The notes under the pieces: model-generated | The model's input: only the letters and a program-made list of their open reading frames with translations | What the model was told of the DNA's origin: nothing | Database searches by the model: none | Position numbers and translations under genes: made by a program | Part shown: piece after piece, positions 1 through 6,720 of the stretch | Position numbering within the stretch: the stretch's first letter is position 1 | Layout of the letters: every line of letters starts with the position of its first letter | From: an uncultured Propionivibrio sp. | Lineage (GTDB): Bacteria; Pseudomonadota; Gammaproteobacteria; Burkholderiales; Rhodocyclaceae | Direction: 5' to 3' | Assembly (NCBI GenBank): GCA_938040985.1 | Contig: CALHZD010000145.1 | Span: forward strand, 1 to 15,178 | Length of the DNA stretch: 15,178 nt

Positions 1-241
1 CTGAAGCAGGCGCAGTGCCAATCCTCGGGGTGAGGGGAAAGGTTCTGACGGAAAGTGCCGAAAGCCTCTGAATTGTCCTTTGTTCCGGCGTAGTGCCGGG
101 GCGGATGGAACTGAAAAGAGATACATAAAGCCCCTGCGCAGAGCCGCATTGGCTTGCCTTGACTTTTCAGTGCATCCTGATCGGTTGTCCTTAGCGTGCT
201 TATCGATTGTCCCTGATTGATCTTCCTGATCGAAGCCGCTT

Positions 242-274
242 GAAGGAACCGAGAAGGAACCGCGAAGAAACCGG
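242..274. repeat. Three tandem copies of an 11-bp unit
   Basis: The units are GAAGGAACCGA (242-252), GAAGGAACCGC (253-263) and GAAGAAACCGG (264-274). They differ at the last base, and the third also has one internal change. It lies in non-coding DNA; no function is evident. Confidence 0.6.
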
Positions 275-426
275 AGTGATTGACGAGCGCATAAGCGCCG
301 GCGAGCACGGAAAGCCTTTCCGAATCTGATTCCTAACCTTCCCAACGCCGCATCCCGAAAAAAACGCTGCCCGCATCGCTTGCGATCACGTAGCCGGAGG
401 CTTGGACTTTCGGTTCGCGCAGATCA

Positions 427-504
427 GCTTTCCTACCCGGTCACGCGCTCAAGCGTACATACAAAAAAAGTACGTCTGAACGCTCCCGAGCCGAAAGGGA
501 AAGC
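427..504. repeat. Long nested inverted repeat (possible RNA hairpin)
   Basis: An inner imperfect stem pairs GCGCTCAAGCGTAC (445-458) with GTACGTCTGAACGC (470-483), 11 of 14 positions complementary, around an A-rich loop (459-469). An outer stem pairs GCTTTCC (427-433) with GGAAAGC (498-504). Together they could fold an elongated hairpin of about 78 nt. No T-tract follows, so it does not look like a simple terminator. It could be a structured RNA, a remnant of a mobile-element end, or chance. Confidence 0.4.
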
Positions 505-608
505 CGACTGACCGGTCACAAGCCCTACGGTGAGACCCTACAGTGCTGTAACCCCCTGCCGCCGCCAAAACAGGCGTACTGCAAGGCGGACTCCCCGTAT
601 CGAACCTC

Positions 609-644
609 GGTGACACGTCAGAAGAACCCCCGGCGACACGTCAG
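609..644. repeat. Short direct repeat around GACACGTCAG
   Basis: GACACGTCAG occurs at 612-621 and 635-644, each preceded by CGG plus one variable base, with a 23-bp period. It contains the palindrome GACACGTC-like core but has no recognised regulator. It may be chance. Confidence 0.3.
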
Positions 645-864
645 CGGTGCGGACAAGGACATTGCAACGCCACAACCCGGTGGCGCGTGCGATTTCGCCG
701 CCATGTTCCATGCGTCTGTTTGCCCGCTCTTATCGCGGCGAAGCAGACGAGGGGCACGAGGAGAGCAGCGTTTCCGCCTTAAACGTTCATTCCAGCCCCT
801 CTCCGTATCAGGGATGAAAGGCGAAGGATGATTAGGGATCGGGGGAGGCGCAATCGCATGCGTT

Positions 865-999
865 ATGCCGCGCCGCCGCATCATGGTCAAAGACGGCCGT
901 GTCGTACCGACCGGGCTGGATGCCTTTGCCCTCGGCCTGTACGACGACCCGCACGCTTCTTTCACGATGAGGCGCACGTTTTCGTCGAAAGGAGTCTGA
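865..999 (+). pseudogene. Remnant of an exbB 3' end
   Basis: The frame 865-999 (44 residues) ends in TMRRTFSSKGV, almost identical to the C-terminus of the intact ExbB at 1877-2581 (TMRQTFSSKGV). It also carries LDAFA, matching LDAFA in ExbB, followed by a five-codon-scale insertion relative to it. Upstream of about base 915 the similarity stops and the frame encodes sequence unrelated to ExbB. This is therefore a decayed or recombined fragment, not a gene: all three membrane segments of an ExbB are missing. Its stop codon sits two bases before the exbD remnant, the same spacing as in the intact pair. Confidence 0.65.
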
Positions 1000-1071
1000 G
1001 CATGGCTTTTGGCAGTTTTAATTCAAGCGGCGCCCAGGCGCCGATGGCGGAAGTCAATACGACGTCGCTGA

Positions 1072-1099
1072 TTGATGTGACAACGATGTTAATGATAAT
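1072..1099 (+). promoter_or_regulatory. Candidate sigma-70 promoter for tonB-exbB-exbD
   Basis: TTGATG (1072-1077) and GATAAT (1094-1099) are separated by 16 bp and match 4 and 5 of 6 consensus positions. Transcription would begin near 1106, about 55 bases before tonB. The -10 element lies inside the Fur-box-like palindrome, as expected for a metal-repressed promoter. Inferred from sequence only. Confidence 0.5.
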
Positions 1100-1109
1100 A
1101 TTTATCATT
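1091..1109. promoter_or_regulatory. Fur-box-like operator
   Basis: AATGATAATATTTATCATT is a perfect inverted repeat with 8-bp arms around TAT. It matches the 7-1-7 Fur consensus TGATAATnATTATCA at 13 of 14 specified bases. It lies 53 bases before tonB and overlaps the -10 element. Fur (iron) is the natural reading; a Zur-type repressor binding an AT-rich palindrome is possible given the zinc-type transporter downstream. Confidence 0.65.
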
Positions 1110-1161
1110 TACGAGCAAGCTGTTTTTTAGCATACGAAGAAAGGATTTCGATTGATCAATC

Positions 1162-1875
1162 ATGGCCGCACGTAGCTCATTTTCCTCCTCTGCGCCCAGC
1201 CCGGCACAGCGCGGCAGTCTATTTATGATTGTGCTCGGCCTGCATGCCTTGTTGCTGTCGCTGATGATGGCGCATAAAACCGTTCTTCCGCCGAAAGTCG
1301 TCGAGTCGCCGCTGGTCGTCGACCTGATCGAAGCGACGCCACTGCCGGTTTCACCAGCTGCAGCCCCTGCCGCTGAGCCACCAACACCGCCACCGCCACA
1401 ACCCAAACCGAAGCCGACGCCCGCACCCAAACCGCAGCCACCTCAGCTTGAAGCAACAGCATCTTCGGAGCCGGCGAGCGACAACGCGCCGGCGGCGCCG
1501 GCGGAAGAAGCCGCACCGCCCGATCCGGCCCCTGCCGCAACAGGCGGTTCGGGCGGCGTCGAGGGCGGACAAGGCGCAGCCGGTTCCGGCCTCGTGCAGG
1601 CGCGTTTTGACGCCGATTACCTGCTCAACCCGGCGCCGCCCTATCCACCGATGTCCCGCCGCATGGGTGAGGAAGGCCGGGTCATCCTGCGCGTGCGCGT
1701 TTCGGCCGCAGGAAAAGCCGAGCAGGTCGACATCCGCACATCTTCAGGCAGCGCTCGGCTCGACGAATCGGCGCGGAAAACAGTGCGCGCCTGGCGATTC
1801 GTTCCCGCCAAGCGTGGCGGTATCCCGGTAGATAGCTGGGTTCTGGTTCCTATTCATTTCCGACTGGAGCAATAA
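1162..1875 (+). CDS. tonB: TonB energy-transducing protein
   Basis: TonB carries inner-membrane proton-motive force to outer-membrane receptors. The 237 residues show the family's three parts. There is a single N-terminal membrane anchor at ~19-37, containing His28 at the place of the usual anchor histidine. A proline-rich periplasm-spanning stretch (~59-125, PPTPPPPQPKPKPTPAPKP-type) follows. The C-terminal TonB domain (~150-237) has YPPMSRRMGEEG, the SSGSARLDESA motif and a terminal FRLEQ. ATG 1162 is the first start after an in-frame stop at 1153-1155. Its ribosome-binding site is poor: AAGGA lies 16 bases upstream. exbB begins one base after its stop, so the three genes form one operon. 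The Fur-box promoter at 1072-1109 is its likely control. A weak hit to TolA/energy-transducer relatives would not change the call. Confidence 0.93.
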   Translation: MAARSSFSSSAPSPAQRGSLFMIVLGLHALLLSLMMAHKTVLPPKVVESPLVVDLIEATPLPVSPAAAPAAEPPTPPPPQPKPKPTPAPKPQPPQLEATASSEPASDNAPAAPAEEAAPPDPAPAATGGSGGVEGGQGAAGSGLVQARFDADYLLNPAPPYPPMSRRMGEEGRVILRVRVSAAGKAEQVDIRTSSGSARLDESARKTVRAWRFVPAKRGGIPVDSWVLVPIHFRLEQ

Positions 1876-1876
1876 C

Positions 1877-2581
1877 ATGCAAGCAGATAGCACTCAAAAC
1901 GTTTTTGGATTCGCCCATCTATGGGCCAGCGGCGATACGGTTTCGCACGGCGTGGCCATTCTTCTGGTGCTGATGTCGATCGTCAGCTGGTATCTGATTC
2001 TGGTCAAACTGATCGAAGGCTGGAAGCTACGCCGCGCCGGGCGTCTTGTCCCCGATTTCTGGGCAGCGCCCTCACTCGACGAAGGCTTGAAACGGCTGCG
2101 CCGCGCCGGAGCGAACAACCCCTTCGCCCAGCTGGTGACACAGGCCGTATCCTGCAATTCCGACTGCGCCACGGCCGACGAGCAATTGAGTGCGCATTTC
2201 GATTCCTCCGGACAGATGGAGCGCACCTTGCGTCAACAGCTTTCCGCCACGCAGTCCGAAATGGAAAGCGGGCTGACTTTTCTGGCAACGACCGGCGCGA
2301 CATCGCCTTTTGTCGGCCTGTTCGGCACGGTCTGGGGCATTTACCACGCGCTCGTCGCCATCGGCATTTCCGGGCAGGCTGCTCTGGAAAAAGTTGCCGG
2401 CCCGGTCGGCGAGGCCTTGATCATGACCGCCGCCGGACTGGCCGTCGCCCTGCCTGCCGTATTCGCCTACAACGCGCTGAACCGCGCCAACCGCGTTGTG
2501 CTGATCAGCCTGGATGCCTTCGCCCATGACCTGCACGCCTTTTTCACGATGAGGCAAACATTTTCGTCGAAAGGAGTCTGA
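1877..2581 (+). CDS. exbB: ExbB, TonB-complex proton channel subunit
   Basis: A 234-residue MotA/TolQ/ExbB-family protein. With ExbD it forms the proton-driven motor that energises TonB. Three membrane segments are visible: ~23-46, ~135-163 (containing GATSPFVGLFGTVWGI, the family's signature) and ~176-200 (GEALIMTAAGLAVALPAVFAYNA). The loop between the first two segments is the large cytoplasmic domain. The start lies 1 base after the tonB stop and the stop lies 2 bases before exbD, indicating translational coupling. Its 3' end is repeated upstream at 865-999. TolQ is the main alternative, but the tonB and receptor context argues for ExbB. Confidence 0.93.
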   Translation: MQADSTQNVFGFAHLWASGDTVSHGVAILLVLMSIVSWYLILVKLIEGWKLRRAGRLVPDFWAAPSLDEGLKRLRRAGANNPFAQLVTQAVSCNSDCATADEQLSAHFDSSGQMERTLRQQLSATQSEMESGLTFLATTGATSPFVGLFGTVWGIYHALVAIGISGQAALEKVAGPVGEALIMTAAGLAVALPAVFAYNALNRANRVVLISLDAFAHDLHAFFTMRQTFSSKGV

Positions 2582-2698
2582 GCATGGCTTTTGGTAGTTT
2601 TAATTCAAGCGGCGCCCAGGCGCCGATGGCGGAAATCAATACGACGCCACTGGTTGATGTGATGCTGGTATTGCTGATCATCTTCATCATTACGGCGC
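2509..2698. repeat. Direct repeat copy 2 (exbB 3'/exbD 5')
   Basis: The intact counterpart of 915-1113, spanning the exbB stop and the exbD start. Confidence 0.7.
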
Positions 2699-3009
2699 CG
2701 CTGATGACGCATTCGGTACAGATCGAGCTGCCGCGCGCGTCGAGTTCGCCAACGCCGGAAAAACCGATGACGCTGTCGGTTTCCATCAACGCCCAGGGCA
2801 ACATCTACATCGGCTCCGAACAGGTGGCCAACGATCAGTTGATGGCGCGCTTTCAGGCCGCTGTCGCTCAAGACCCAAAAGTGGAAATGCATCTACAGGC
2901 TGACCGGGACGTGCGCTATGAAATCGTTGCCGAAACGATGAGCGCTGCGCGCCGTGCGGGTCTCACCAAAATCGGTTTTCTTACGCAGCCATCAGAGGCA
3001 CATGAGTAA
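2584..3009 (+). CDS. exbD: ExbD, TonB-complex subunit
   Basis: A 141-residue ExbD/TolR-family protein. A short cytoplasmic tail ends in INTTPLVDVMLVLLIIFIIT, the membrane segment (~22-44) with Asp25, the proton-path residue of the family. The periplasmic domain (~60-141) includes YIGSEQV and the conserved DRDVRYEIV stretch. A good ribosome-binding site (AAAGGAGT) precedes the start inside the end of exbB. It closes the tonB-exbB-exbD unit. A truncated copy of its first 42 codons lies at 1002-1130. Confidence 0.93.
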   Translation: MAFGSFNSSGAQAPMAEINTTPLVDVMLVLLIIFIITAPLMTHSVQIELPRASSSPTPEKPMTLSVSINAQGNIYIGSEQVANDQLMARFQAAVAQDPKVEMHLQADRDVRYEIVAETMSAARRAGLTKIGFLTQPSEAHE

Positions 3010-3390
3010 ATTTTTCTTCGTCGCTCCCGAGGCCTCAAAGGGTATCGGGCCGATCCGGGCGCCGTATTTGGGCGTACATGCAATGTGCGTTTCGTGCCGA
3101 TGCACGGGCGAGGCGATCCTGACGGGTCGGTTTCCGCCCGACAGCACGGCGTTGCGGCGAAACGGCATTTCGGCATTGCGTCATCCGCCCATCTTTCAAT
3201 CAAAAGCCGAAAACACGCGGAGCAGCGGATTAAAGGTTGGGAGAAACAGGATGAAAAGCAGGATAAAGCGCACGTCCGCACTGCCGGCAACGGCAGCGAC
3301 GCCTTGTGGTTTTCTTGCCGGCCCGCTGCATCAGGGCGCCGGCATTCGGTCAGCAGTCCATATCTATTCGATCAAAGGAGGAGTTGAATT
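3010..3390. other. exbD-to-receptor gap
   Basis: 381 bases between exbD and the receptor gene. Apart from the candidate leader frame at 3251-3394, I see no promoter, riboswitch or terminator I can defend. The stretch is GC-rich with several short self-complementary runs (e.g. CGGGCG/CGCCCG near 3106-3145), which may only reflect composition. Confidence 0.5.
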
Positions 3391-3394
3391 ATGA
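3251..3394 (+). CDS. Possible 47-residue leader peptide coupled to the receptor gene
   Basis: A short frame starts at ATG 3251, behind a purine-rich GGGAGAAACAGG, and ends at a TGA whose bases overlap the receptor ATG (ATGA at 3391-3394). That overlap is the usual sign of translational coupling. The peptide (MKSRIKRTSALPATAATP...) is basic at the start but has no clear membrane segment and no domain. It could be a leader whose translation controls the receptor, or a chance frame in GC-rich DNA. The frame is open upstream to 2954 within exbD. Confidence 0.3.
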   Translation: MKSRIKRTSALPATAATPCGFLAGPLHQGAGIRSAVHIYSIKGGVEL

Positions 3395-5685
3395 AAGTTG
3401 TTTTTCGCCGTACGGGATTGGCCGCATGCCTTGCCGCCCTGCCGGCCGCCGCATTTGCCGCCGATACGGAACCCGAGCATGAGCTGCGAGAAATGGTGGT
3501 CAAGGGCAATGCGCCCGTTGCCGCCGCCGTTTCTTCAACCGTGGAAAGCGTCACCGCCCAGCAGATCAAGGAAAACATCAACGCCGTCACTTCAGGGCAT
3601 GTGCTCAAATACCAGCCCAGCTTACAGCTGCGCGAGCGTTACATCGGCGACCGCAACGCCAGCATCGGCAGCCGCATGAGCAACGTCAATAGCAGCGCGC
3701 ATTCCATGGTGTATAGCGACGGCATTCTATTGTCCAATTACGTTGGCAACAGCCTTCTTTATTCACCGCGCTGGGGCATGGTTGCGCCGGAAGAAATTGA
3801 GCGGGTCGATTTCATCTATGGTCCATTTTCGGCACTTTACCCAGGCAACTCGATGGGAGTGACAGCAAACTTTACGACCCGCATGCCAGAGAAATTCGAG
3901 GCGCACGGAGCGATCCAGTACTTCCAGGAAGAAGTACGCAGTGAATACCGGACGAACAAGAGTTTCCCCAGTTACAACGCCAATGTCTCGCTCGGCAACC
4001 GCGCCGGCGACTGGTCTTTCTGGGTCGGCTATAACCGTCTGGATAGCGACACGGCGCCTTCCATGTATGGAACGGCGACGCCAAAACCCGGCCCCGGCGG
4101 TGTCGAGGTATCAGGTGCCATGACCGACAGGGACGCGCTCAATAATCCCCGCGTAATTACAGGCGCGATCAGCGCCGAGCGCACCATTCAGGACCAGGGG
4201 AAACTCAAACTGGCCTATGATTTTTCTCCCAACTGGCAGGCCGCTTATACCTTGGGCCTGTGGCAGAACTCCGGGGAATCTTCTTCCGAAAGCTATCTGC
4301 GTAATGCGGCGGGTCAGACCATTTATAACACGACGCCCAGCGGGCCATACCAGTATGTACGGATCAACGGACAGCGCTATACCGTCAGCAGCGTTACGCC
4401 CCGCAGCAGCGAGGATTTCCACTGGATGCAGGCGCTGTCGCTCAAGTCCAAGCGCAAGGAAAATTGGGACGCCGAGCTCAATTTCAGCGTCTATCGTTAT
4501 GCCAAGGACGAGTCGCGTAATGCCAGCAATACGGGGCTGGATTCCGGTCAGAACGGCGGCCGTGGGACTTTGACCGACCGCAGCGGCACCGGCTGGGAGA
4601 ACCTCGATCTACGCGGCGAATGGCGGCCTGATGGCGAAAAGAGCGCGCACAAGCTGCATTTCGGCTACCACTTCGACCGCTATACGTTCAAGTCGGACAC
4701 CGGCAACGTCGATGACTGGCGTTCAGGCGGCATCCGGGAACTGACGTCGGCTTCGCGCGGCAAGACGAACACCCATGCGCTTTATCTTCAGGATACGTGG
4801 CGTTTTGCGCCGGCCTGGTCGATGACACTGGGCGGCCGCTGGGAACACTGGCAGGCCTACGACGGCAGCAACGCCAATCGCGCCAGTACGCCGAGCCAGG
4901 TTTCTTACAGCGATCGTAAGAAGAGCGCCTTCTCGCCCAAGCTGTCCCTCGGCTTCCAGGCCGCGCCGGACTGGCACTTGCGCGCCTCGTTGGGCAAGGC
5001 GACGCGCTTCCCGACGGTGACTGAACTCTTCCAGGCGATCACCACCGGCCCCAACCGCCTAGAGAATGACCCGAACCTGCAACCCGAGCGGGTACATTCC
5101 GGTGAACTGGCGATCGAAAAATCGCTGGACAACGGTCAGGCGCGCCTGTCGCTCTTCCAGGAATACCGTTACGATGCGCTCATTTCGCAGACCGACACGA
5201 CGGTGACGCCCAATATCACCAGCATTCAGAACGTCGACAAGGTGCGCAGCCGTGGCGTGGAACTTTCCTGGGGGTTGAACGATGTCGGGATACGCGGCCT
5301 TGATCTGAACGGCAGCGTCACCTATGCCCAGTCGATCATCCGGGAAAATCACCGTAATCCGGATACCGTCGGCAACTGGATCGTGCGTATCCCGCGCTGG
5401 CGGGCGACGCTGGTGTCGACCTATCGCGTCAACGACAAGCTGTCGTTGAGCCTGTCCGCCCGCTACAGCGGACGCCAGTACAACCGCATGGATAATCTAG
5501 ACGTGAATCCGGATACTTATGGCGGCGCCAGCCGCTATCTCATCGCCGACGCCAAGATGGTCTACCGCTTCCATCCACAACTGCGGTTTTCCCTGGGCGT
5601 CAATAACCTGAACGACGAGAAAGCCTACATCGGTCACCCCTATCCGCGGCGTATGTACTTCGCCGGGCTGGCGTTCGATTATTGA
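3391..5685 (+). CDS. TonB-dependent outer-membrane receptor, probably for a metal or metal chelate
   Basis: A 764-residue receptor that would import its ligand across the outer membrane using TonB. Residues 1-23 form a signal peptide (cleavage AFA|AD). A TonB-box-like ELREMVV lies at 31-37. The plug domain spans ~45-165, with IERVDFIYGPFSALYPGNSMG matching the plug's GP.SALYG signature. The rest is a 22-strand-type beta barrel with many alternating aromatic strands and the LQPERVHSGELAIE motif. It ends in an aromatic residue (AFDY), the outer-membrane targeting signal. A strong ribosome-binding site (AAAGGAGGAG) precedes ATG 3391. The neighbours, a cluster A-I ABC transporter and a DUF4198 protein, suggest zinc or another transition metal; siderophore use cannot be excluded. 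No histidine-rich loop of the ZnuD kind is seen. Confidence 0.9.
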   Translation: MKVVFRRTGLAACLAALPAAAFAADTEPEHELREMVVKGNAPVAAAVSSTVESVTAQQIKENINAVTSGHVLKYQPSLQLRERYIGDRNASIGSRMSNVNSSAHSMVYSDGILLSNYVGNSLLYSPRWGMVAPEEIERVDFIYGPFSALYPGNSMGVTANFTTRMPEKFEAHGAIQYFQEEVRSEYRTNKSFPSYNANVSLGNRAGDWSFWVGYNRLDSDTAPSMYGTATPKPGPGGVEVSGAMTDRDALNNPRVITGAISAERTIQDQGKLKLAYDFSPNWQAAYTLGLWQNSGESSSESYLRNAAGQTIYNTTPSGPYQYVRINGQRYTVSSVTPRSSEDFHWMQALSLKSKRKENWDAELNFSVYRYAKDESRNASNTGLDSGQNGGRGTLTDRSGTGWENLDLRGEWRPDGEKSAHKLHFGYHFDRYTFKSDTGNVDDWRSGGIRELTSASRGKTNTHALYLQDTWRFAPAWSMTLGGRWEHWQAYDGSNANRASTPSQVSYSDRKKSAFSPKLSLGFQAAPDWHLRASLGKATRFPTVTELFQAITTGPNRLENDPNLQPERVHSGELAIEKSLDNGQARLSLFQEYRYDALISQTDTTVTPNITSIQNVDKVRSRGVELSWGLNDVGIRGLDLNGSVTYAQSIIRENHRNPDTVGNWIVRIPRWRATLVSTYRVNDKLSLSLSARYSGRQYNRMDNLDVNPDTYGGASRYLIADAKMVYRFHPQLRFSLGVNNLNDEKAYIGHPYPRRMYFAGLAFDY

Positions 5686-5768
5686 TCGGTATGCCGGATG
5701 AACGCCTCACACCACAGCACGCACCGGATTCCGGACGCAACCCGGAACACGCGCGGCCTCCGTCCGGC

Positions 5769-5811
5769 GTCAAGACGCCCCGAGCTTAACCAATGCTCAG
5801 GGCGTCTTGAC
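5769..5811. terminator. Long hairpin after the receptor gene
   Basis: GTCAAGACGCCCCGAGC (5769-5785) and GCTCAGGGCGTCTTGAC (5795-5811) pair over 17 positions with one mismatch around a 9-base loop. No T-tract follows directly (the nearest is 5839-5846), so it may be a partial terminator or an mRNA-stabilising hairpin that sets receptor and downstream gene levels apart. Confidence 0.55.
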
Positions 5812-5881
5812 TGGCCGACCGAGACCATCGCAAGCATCATTTTTTTAACCCGCAACTGTAACTCTCACTGGAGATGACACC

Positions 5882-6619
5882 ATGAAAAAACATTCCTTCA
5901 ATACGATCGCGTTGACGCTGGCCGGCTTTCTGCTGATTCCACTGGGCGCACAGGCGCACGGCACCTGGCTGGCCAAAATTCACGGGGAACACACCGTGAT
6001 GTACGGCCATCATGAATCCATGACCGATCCGTACGATCCGGCCAAAATCGTCGATGCGCGCGCATTCAAGAACGGCCAAAATGCTGCTGTCAAGGTCGTC
6101 CCGCACGAGCAGCGCTACGCCACGCTGGAAGCGGACAACCCCGGACTTCTCGGCTACGTCATGGATAACGGCGTCTGGGTTCAGACCAAGGACGGCAAAT
6201 GGCACAACAAGCCCAAGGATGCCTTCAACGCCTCGGAAGTGACGCTCGCCCAGCATTCCTACAAATATGCGGTGAGCTATCTCAATGATCGGGAACCCGT
6301 GCATGCGCTGGGCTACGATCTGGAAATCGTCCCCGCCGTTAACCCGGCCAAGCTGAAAAAAGGCGACAAACTGTCCGTGCAGGTGCTGTTCAAAGGCAAG
6401 CCGCTGCCCGAAGCCACGCTGACCAGCAGCTTTTTCGGCGACGGAGAAAAACTGACGACCAACGCCGAAGGCCGCGCAGAAGTCAGCATCGTGCGCGACG
6501 GCTTCAACACGCTGTCGGTCGGGTACGCCACCGAACAAAGTGGAGACAAGGCCAAAGCCGACAAGGTCAGCATGTCTTCCAGCCTCTCCTTCCGCACGCA
6601 CAAAGAACAGAAAAAGTAA
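5882..6619 (+). CDS. DUF4198-type periplasmic protein, metal-transport associated
   Basis: 245 residues. Residues 1-25 are a signal peptide (cleavage AQA|HGTW), so the mature protein would begin with His26. The body holds N-terminal features typical of DUF4198 proteins (HGTWLAKIHGEH, a VMYGHHES stretch) and a C-terminal Ig-like region (GDKLSVQVLFKGKPLPEATL... NAEGRAEVSI). DUF4198 proteins accompany nickel/cobalt and other metal transporters (NikK group); their molecular role is not settled. The start has GGAG 8 bases upstream. The protein is secreted and rich in N-terminal histidine (H26, H36, H39, H45, H46), consistent with periplasmic metal binding, which is inference. It sits between receptor and transporter, matching a shuttle or chaperone role. 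Confidence 0.75.
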   Translation: MKKHSFNTIALTLAGFLLIPLGAQAHGTWLAKIHGEHTVMYGHHESMTDPYDPAKIVDARAFKNGQNAAVKVVPHEQRYATLEADNPGLLGYVMDNGVWVQTKDGKWHNKPKDAFNASEVTLAQHSYKYAVSYLNDREPVHALGYDLEIVPAVNPAKLKKGDKLSVQVLFKGKPLPEATLTSSFFGDGEKLTTNAEGRAEVSIVRDGFNTLSVGYATEQSGDKAKADKVSMSSSLSFRTHKEQKK

Positions 6620-6626
6620 AAAACGC

Positions 6627-6655
6627 GCCGGGAGCTGCAAGCCGCCGCTCCCGGC
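6627..6655. terminator. Weak hairpin after the DUF4198 gene
   Basis: GCCGGGAGC (6627-6635) pairs perfectly with GCTCCCGGC (6647-6655) over 9 bp, with an 11-base loop. No T-run follows directly. It may reduce read-through into the next gene. Confidence 0.4.
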
Positions 6656-6669
6656 AATAACGACCCCTT

Positions 6670-6675
6670 TATAAT
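6670..6675 (+). promoter_or_regulatory. Isolated TATAAT -10 element
   Basis: A perfect -10 hexamer lies 46 bases before ATG 6721. No convincing -35 is found at the right distance, so a promoter here is only a possibility; with the hairpin just upstream, a second transcription unit could begin here. Confidence 0.3.
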
Positions 6676-6720
6676 GCCTGCGGGTGTTTTTTGTTTTTAT
6701 TTTTCCGTGAGACCGAAATT

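Larger units (their letters stand above)
1..860. other. 860-base stretch without a recognisable gene
   Basis: No reading frame here looks like a known protein. The short frames at 610-831 (+) and 618-977 (-) are arginine/proline-rich and have no domain. The first bases could hold the last codons of an upstream gene (a frame open from base 3 to a TGA at 67-69, or from base 1 to a TGA at 31-33), but too little is present to tell. The stretch contains a short tandem repeat (242-274), a long imperfect hairpin (427-504) and a repeated 14-mer (609-644). I found no tmRNA, RNase P, SRP, cobalamin-riboswitch or tRNA signature by eye. Confidence 0.6.
915..1113. repeat. Direct repeat copy 1 (exbB 3'/exbD 5')
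   Basis: About 190-200 bp corresponding to 2509-2698: the end of exbB, the 2-base gap and the start of exbD. Identity is highest around 964-1065 (only scattered changes) and weaker at both ends. The two copies flank tonB and nearly all of exbB, so recombination between them would delete that segment. Confidence 0.7.
1002..1130 (+). pseudogene. Truncated exbD copy (42 codons)
   Basis: The first 21 residues match the intact ExbD at 2584-3009 except for one change (MAFGSFNSSGAQAPMAE identical), and the essential-type Asp25 is retained in SLIDV. Similarity fades through the membrane segment (MLMIIFII) and the frame ends at a TAG after 42 residues, so the whole periplasmic domain is lost. It has the same upstream AAAGGAGTCTGAGC as the intact gene, so it might still be translated into a small membrane peptide. 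The region coding for its membrane segment now contains a Fur-box-like palindrome and a promoter-like -10 element, so I read it as a remnant reused as regulatory DNA. Confidence 0.7.

Noticed and set aside
471..481. TACGTCTGAAC as a Neisseria-type DNA uptake sequence
   Set aside because: It lacks the full GCCGTCTGAA and I saw no other copies in 12 kb, whereas uptake sequences are dense in Neisseriaceae.
610..831. 73-residue reading frame
   Set aside because: Arg/Pro-rich, no domain, no ribosome-binding site; expected by chance in GC-rich DNA.
1151..1160. ATTGATCAAT palindrome before tonB, with TTGATCAATC again at ~10469-10478
   Set aside because: Two matches of a short palindrome, one after a stop codon with no gene start close by; not convincing as a regulator site.
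3010..3250. A cobalamin or other riboswitch before the receptor gene
   Set aside because: No conserved riboswitch core is visible.
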